Assembly (NCBI GenBank): GCA_963629305.1
Contig: CAVGIJ010000035.1
Span: forward strand, 1-8,118
Reading direction: 5' to 3'
Source of the DNA: UBA1227 sp963629305
GTDB taxonomy: Bacteria > Bacillota > Clostridia > Oscillospirales > Acutalibacteraceae
Length of the DNA: 8,118 nucleotides
The notes under the pieces are model-generated. The model saw nothing but the letters and a program-made list of their open reading frames with translations. It was not told the DNA's origin and searched no databases. This document shows positions 6,877-8,118 of the stretch, in pieces. Each line of letters opens with the position of its first letter. Position 1 is the stretch's first letter. A program made the position numbers and the translations under genes.

Positions 6877-8118
6877 TTACACAAGAACGATAAATCCCAA
6901 AAATTCTTTTCCGTAAAAATCAACCCGCTGGATTGTTTCAATTATATCGTTGATTTTTGTCTTTCCGATCTCAATTTCAATTATCACAGAATCTGATGCA
7001 AAAAGTTTTCTGATATTTTCAGCGGATGTATCTGTTGTAACCCAATCAAAATCCTCGAGTCCAAGGTTAGTTTCACCTACGATGAGAGTATTTTCATATT
7101 TACCGTCTGATGCTGCGGCATAATTGCTGTCAAACGCCATAAGGAACTCTTCTTTTTCCGTATACAAACCCTTATAAAGAGTTTTCATCATAAACTTTGA
7201 CGGTTTCCCACTTGTTGAGAGTGATGACAGCACTGATGCCGGTCCAAAGGTAACCTTAACCTGATTAAGACTTTCAATTCTACCGGAAATAACAAGTGCA
7301 AGGAAAAGCACTCCGTACGCAAGAATTGTGCCGCCTACAAATCCTACAATCGCATACTTAACAAGTGATTTTACGGAAAAATACGGGCTTTCAATTCCGG
7401 CAAGCTCTGTCTTTTTATCGGTTATTTGAGTATCTATGTCAGCAATTTCCTTGATAACGCTTGAGTACGATTTATCAAGTTCAATGGTTATACCTTTTCT
7501 GACACTCGTCCCGAGTGAATCAAATGTATAAATATCGGAATCCGTATCATCAGCGTAGTGCTTCTGAAATGCATTGGAAATAAATTCTATAACATCCTGA
7601 ACAATATTTTTATCCGTGTACGAAAAAGTAACCGTAATAAGCCCGTCAGATCCTGTTGTGTCACATGCCACGAGTTCTGAAAGATACGCATCATCAACAT
7701 TCGGGATTTTAATTCTTATAAAATCGAGTATCTCCTCACCATCAAGCACATGCTCATATACAGATCTGTATTTTGATACAATCAAGTTCTGCCTCGTCTC
7801 GTCTGTTTCGTTTGCGGAAATACTAAACTTCGCATATCCGGTGTATGCATTGTCATTATTCAGAGACATAAGAATTGAATTTTCAATGTATTTCTCATTG
7901 TTGTCTTGCTCACGCTGAAGCATCTCAATCTCTTTCTCAAGTTGTTCAACATCTTCGTTATATGCCTTGATTTTTTCTGATTTCGTCTCACCGCCGAGAA
8001 TTCCGGCCGTCTTCACGTATGAAAATCCGGAAAGAAGAATCGCCAAAACAAGCCCGCATATGATAATTTTTTTCCATTTCTTAAGTGGTCCCACGAATAC
8101 GGTTGCAAGGTCAAGACC
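6877..8118 (-). CDS. Wzz/CapA-like polysaccharide co-polymerase, 5'-partial, with degenerate P-loop-like cytoplasmic tail
   Basis: Likely a chain-length determinant of Wzy-dependent polysaccharide assembly, anchored in the cytoplasmic membrane. The frame stays open to the window edge. The GTG at 8094 is preceded by in-frame codons reading GLDLATVF, which resemble the usual region before the first membrane helix, so the true start probably lies beyond 8118. Counting from the GTG as residue 1, there is a first membrane segment at about 9-26, a heptad-like, charge-rich coiled-coil stretch at about 39-70, an outside domain to about 245, and a second membrane segment at about 246-270. A cytoplasmic tail of about 135 residues follows. 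The tail begins like the linker seen in Wzz-kinase fusions (G271-RIES, then VLSSLS) and ends like the last strand-helix-strand of a bacterial tyrosine kinase (about 367-405), but has no GxxxxGK[ST] Walker A motif. The proline-rich motif usual before the second helix is reduced to a single SP (236-237). It stops at TAA 30 bases before the GTG of the next gene. Family call is firm; tail identity is inference. Confidence 0.82.
   Translation of the reverse strand, partial: GLDLATVFVGPLKKWKKIIICGLVLAILLSGFSYVKTAGILGGETKSEKIKAYNEDVEQLEKEIEMLQREQDNNEKYIENSILMSLNNDNAYTGYAKFSISANETDETRQNLIVSKYRSVYEHVLDGEEILDFIRIKIPNVDDAYLSELVACDTTGSDGLITVTFSYTDKNIVQDVIEFISNAFQKHYADDTDSDIYTFDSLGTSVRKGITIELDKSYSSVIKEIADIDTQITDKKTELAGIESPYFSVKSLVKYAIVGFVGGTILAYGVLFLALVISGRIESLNQVKVTFGPASVLSSLSTSGKPSKFMMKTLYKGLYTEKEEFLMAFDSNYAAASDGKYENTLIVGETNLGLEDFDWVTTDTSAENIRKLFASDSVIIEIEIGKTKINDIIETIQRVDFYGKEFLGFIVLV

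Noticed and set aside
1..8118. CRISPR array, tRNA/rRNA gene, insertion sequence or toxin-antitoxin pair
   Set aside because: No regularly spaced repeats, no RNA gene signature and no transposase-like protein were seen. The window is almost fully covered by seven polysaccharide genes.

Overview
The window is a single run of seven genes, all on the minus strand, so transcription reads from position 8118 towards position 1. The DNA is AT-rich with short intergenic gaps, Gram-positive-type Shine-Dalgarno sites and several GTG/TTG starts. The two-membrane-segment chain-length protein with a cytoplasmic tail and the type of family-2 glycosyltransferases also fit. Together these suggest a low-GC Firmicute, most likely a Clostridia-type (Lachnospiraceae/Ruminococcaceae-like) bacterium. 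The genus cannot be fixed from this sequence alone.

Layout in transcription order: (1) a Wzz/CapA-like polysaccharide co-polymerase, cut at its 5' end by the window edge (8118-6877); (2) a Wzx-like polysaccharide flippase, copy B (6846-5545); (3) a family-2 glycosyltransferase, GT-1 (5520-4459); (4) a family-2 glycosyltransferase, GT-2 (4437-3373); (5) a second Wzx-like flippase, copy A (3343-2063); (6) a family-2 glycosyltransferase, GT-3 (2047-1049); (7) a family-2 glycosyltransferase, GT-4 (1022-30). The last 29 bases (1-29) hold no recognisable gene. Gaps between genes are about 15-50 bases. None has room for a clear promoter, and none shows a terminator hairpin, so this looks like the inside of one long polycistronic operon whose promoter lies beyond 8118.

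The genes form part of a Wzx/Wzy-type surface polysaccharide locus (capsule, exopolysaccharide or wall-linked glycan). The cytoplasmic glycosyltransferases would build an oligosaccharide on a lipid carrier. A Wzx flippase would move it across the membrane, and the Wzz-like protein would influence chain length during polymerisation. The initiating sugar-phosphate transferase, the Wzy polymerase and the nucleotide-sugar synthesis genes are not in the window.

The main oddity is that the operon carries two full-length flippases. They align without a gap over 426 residues at about 67% identity (my hand count), and each is followed by two glycosyltransferases, giving a [flippase-GT-GT]x2 layout. 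The second oddity is the cytoplasmic tail of the Wzz-like protein, which looks like a shrunken tyrosine-kinase/P-loop domain without a Walker A motif. I see no evidence for a wholly new kind of system; these are unusual arrangements of known families.
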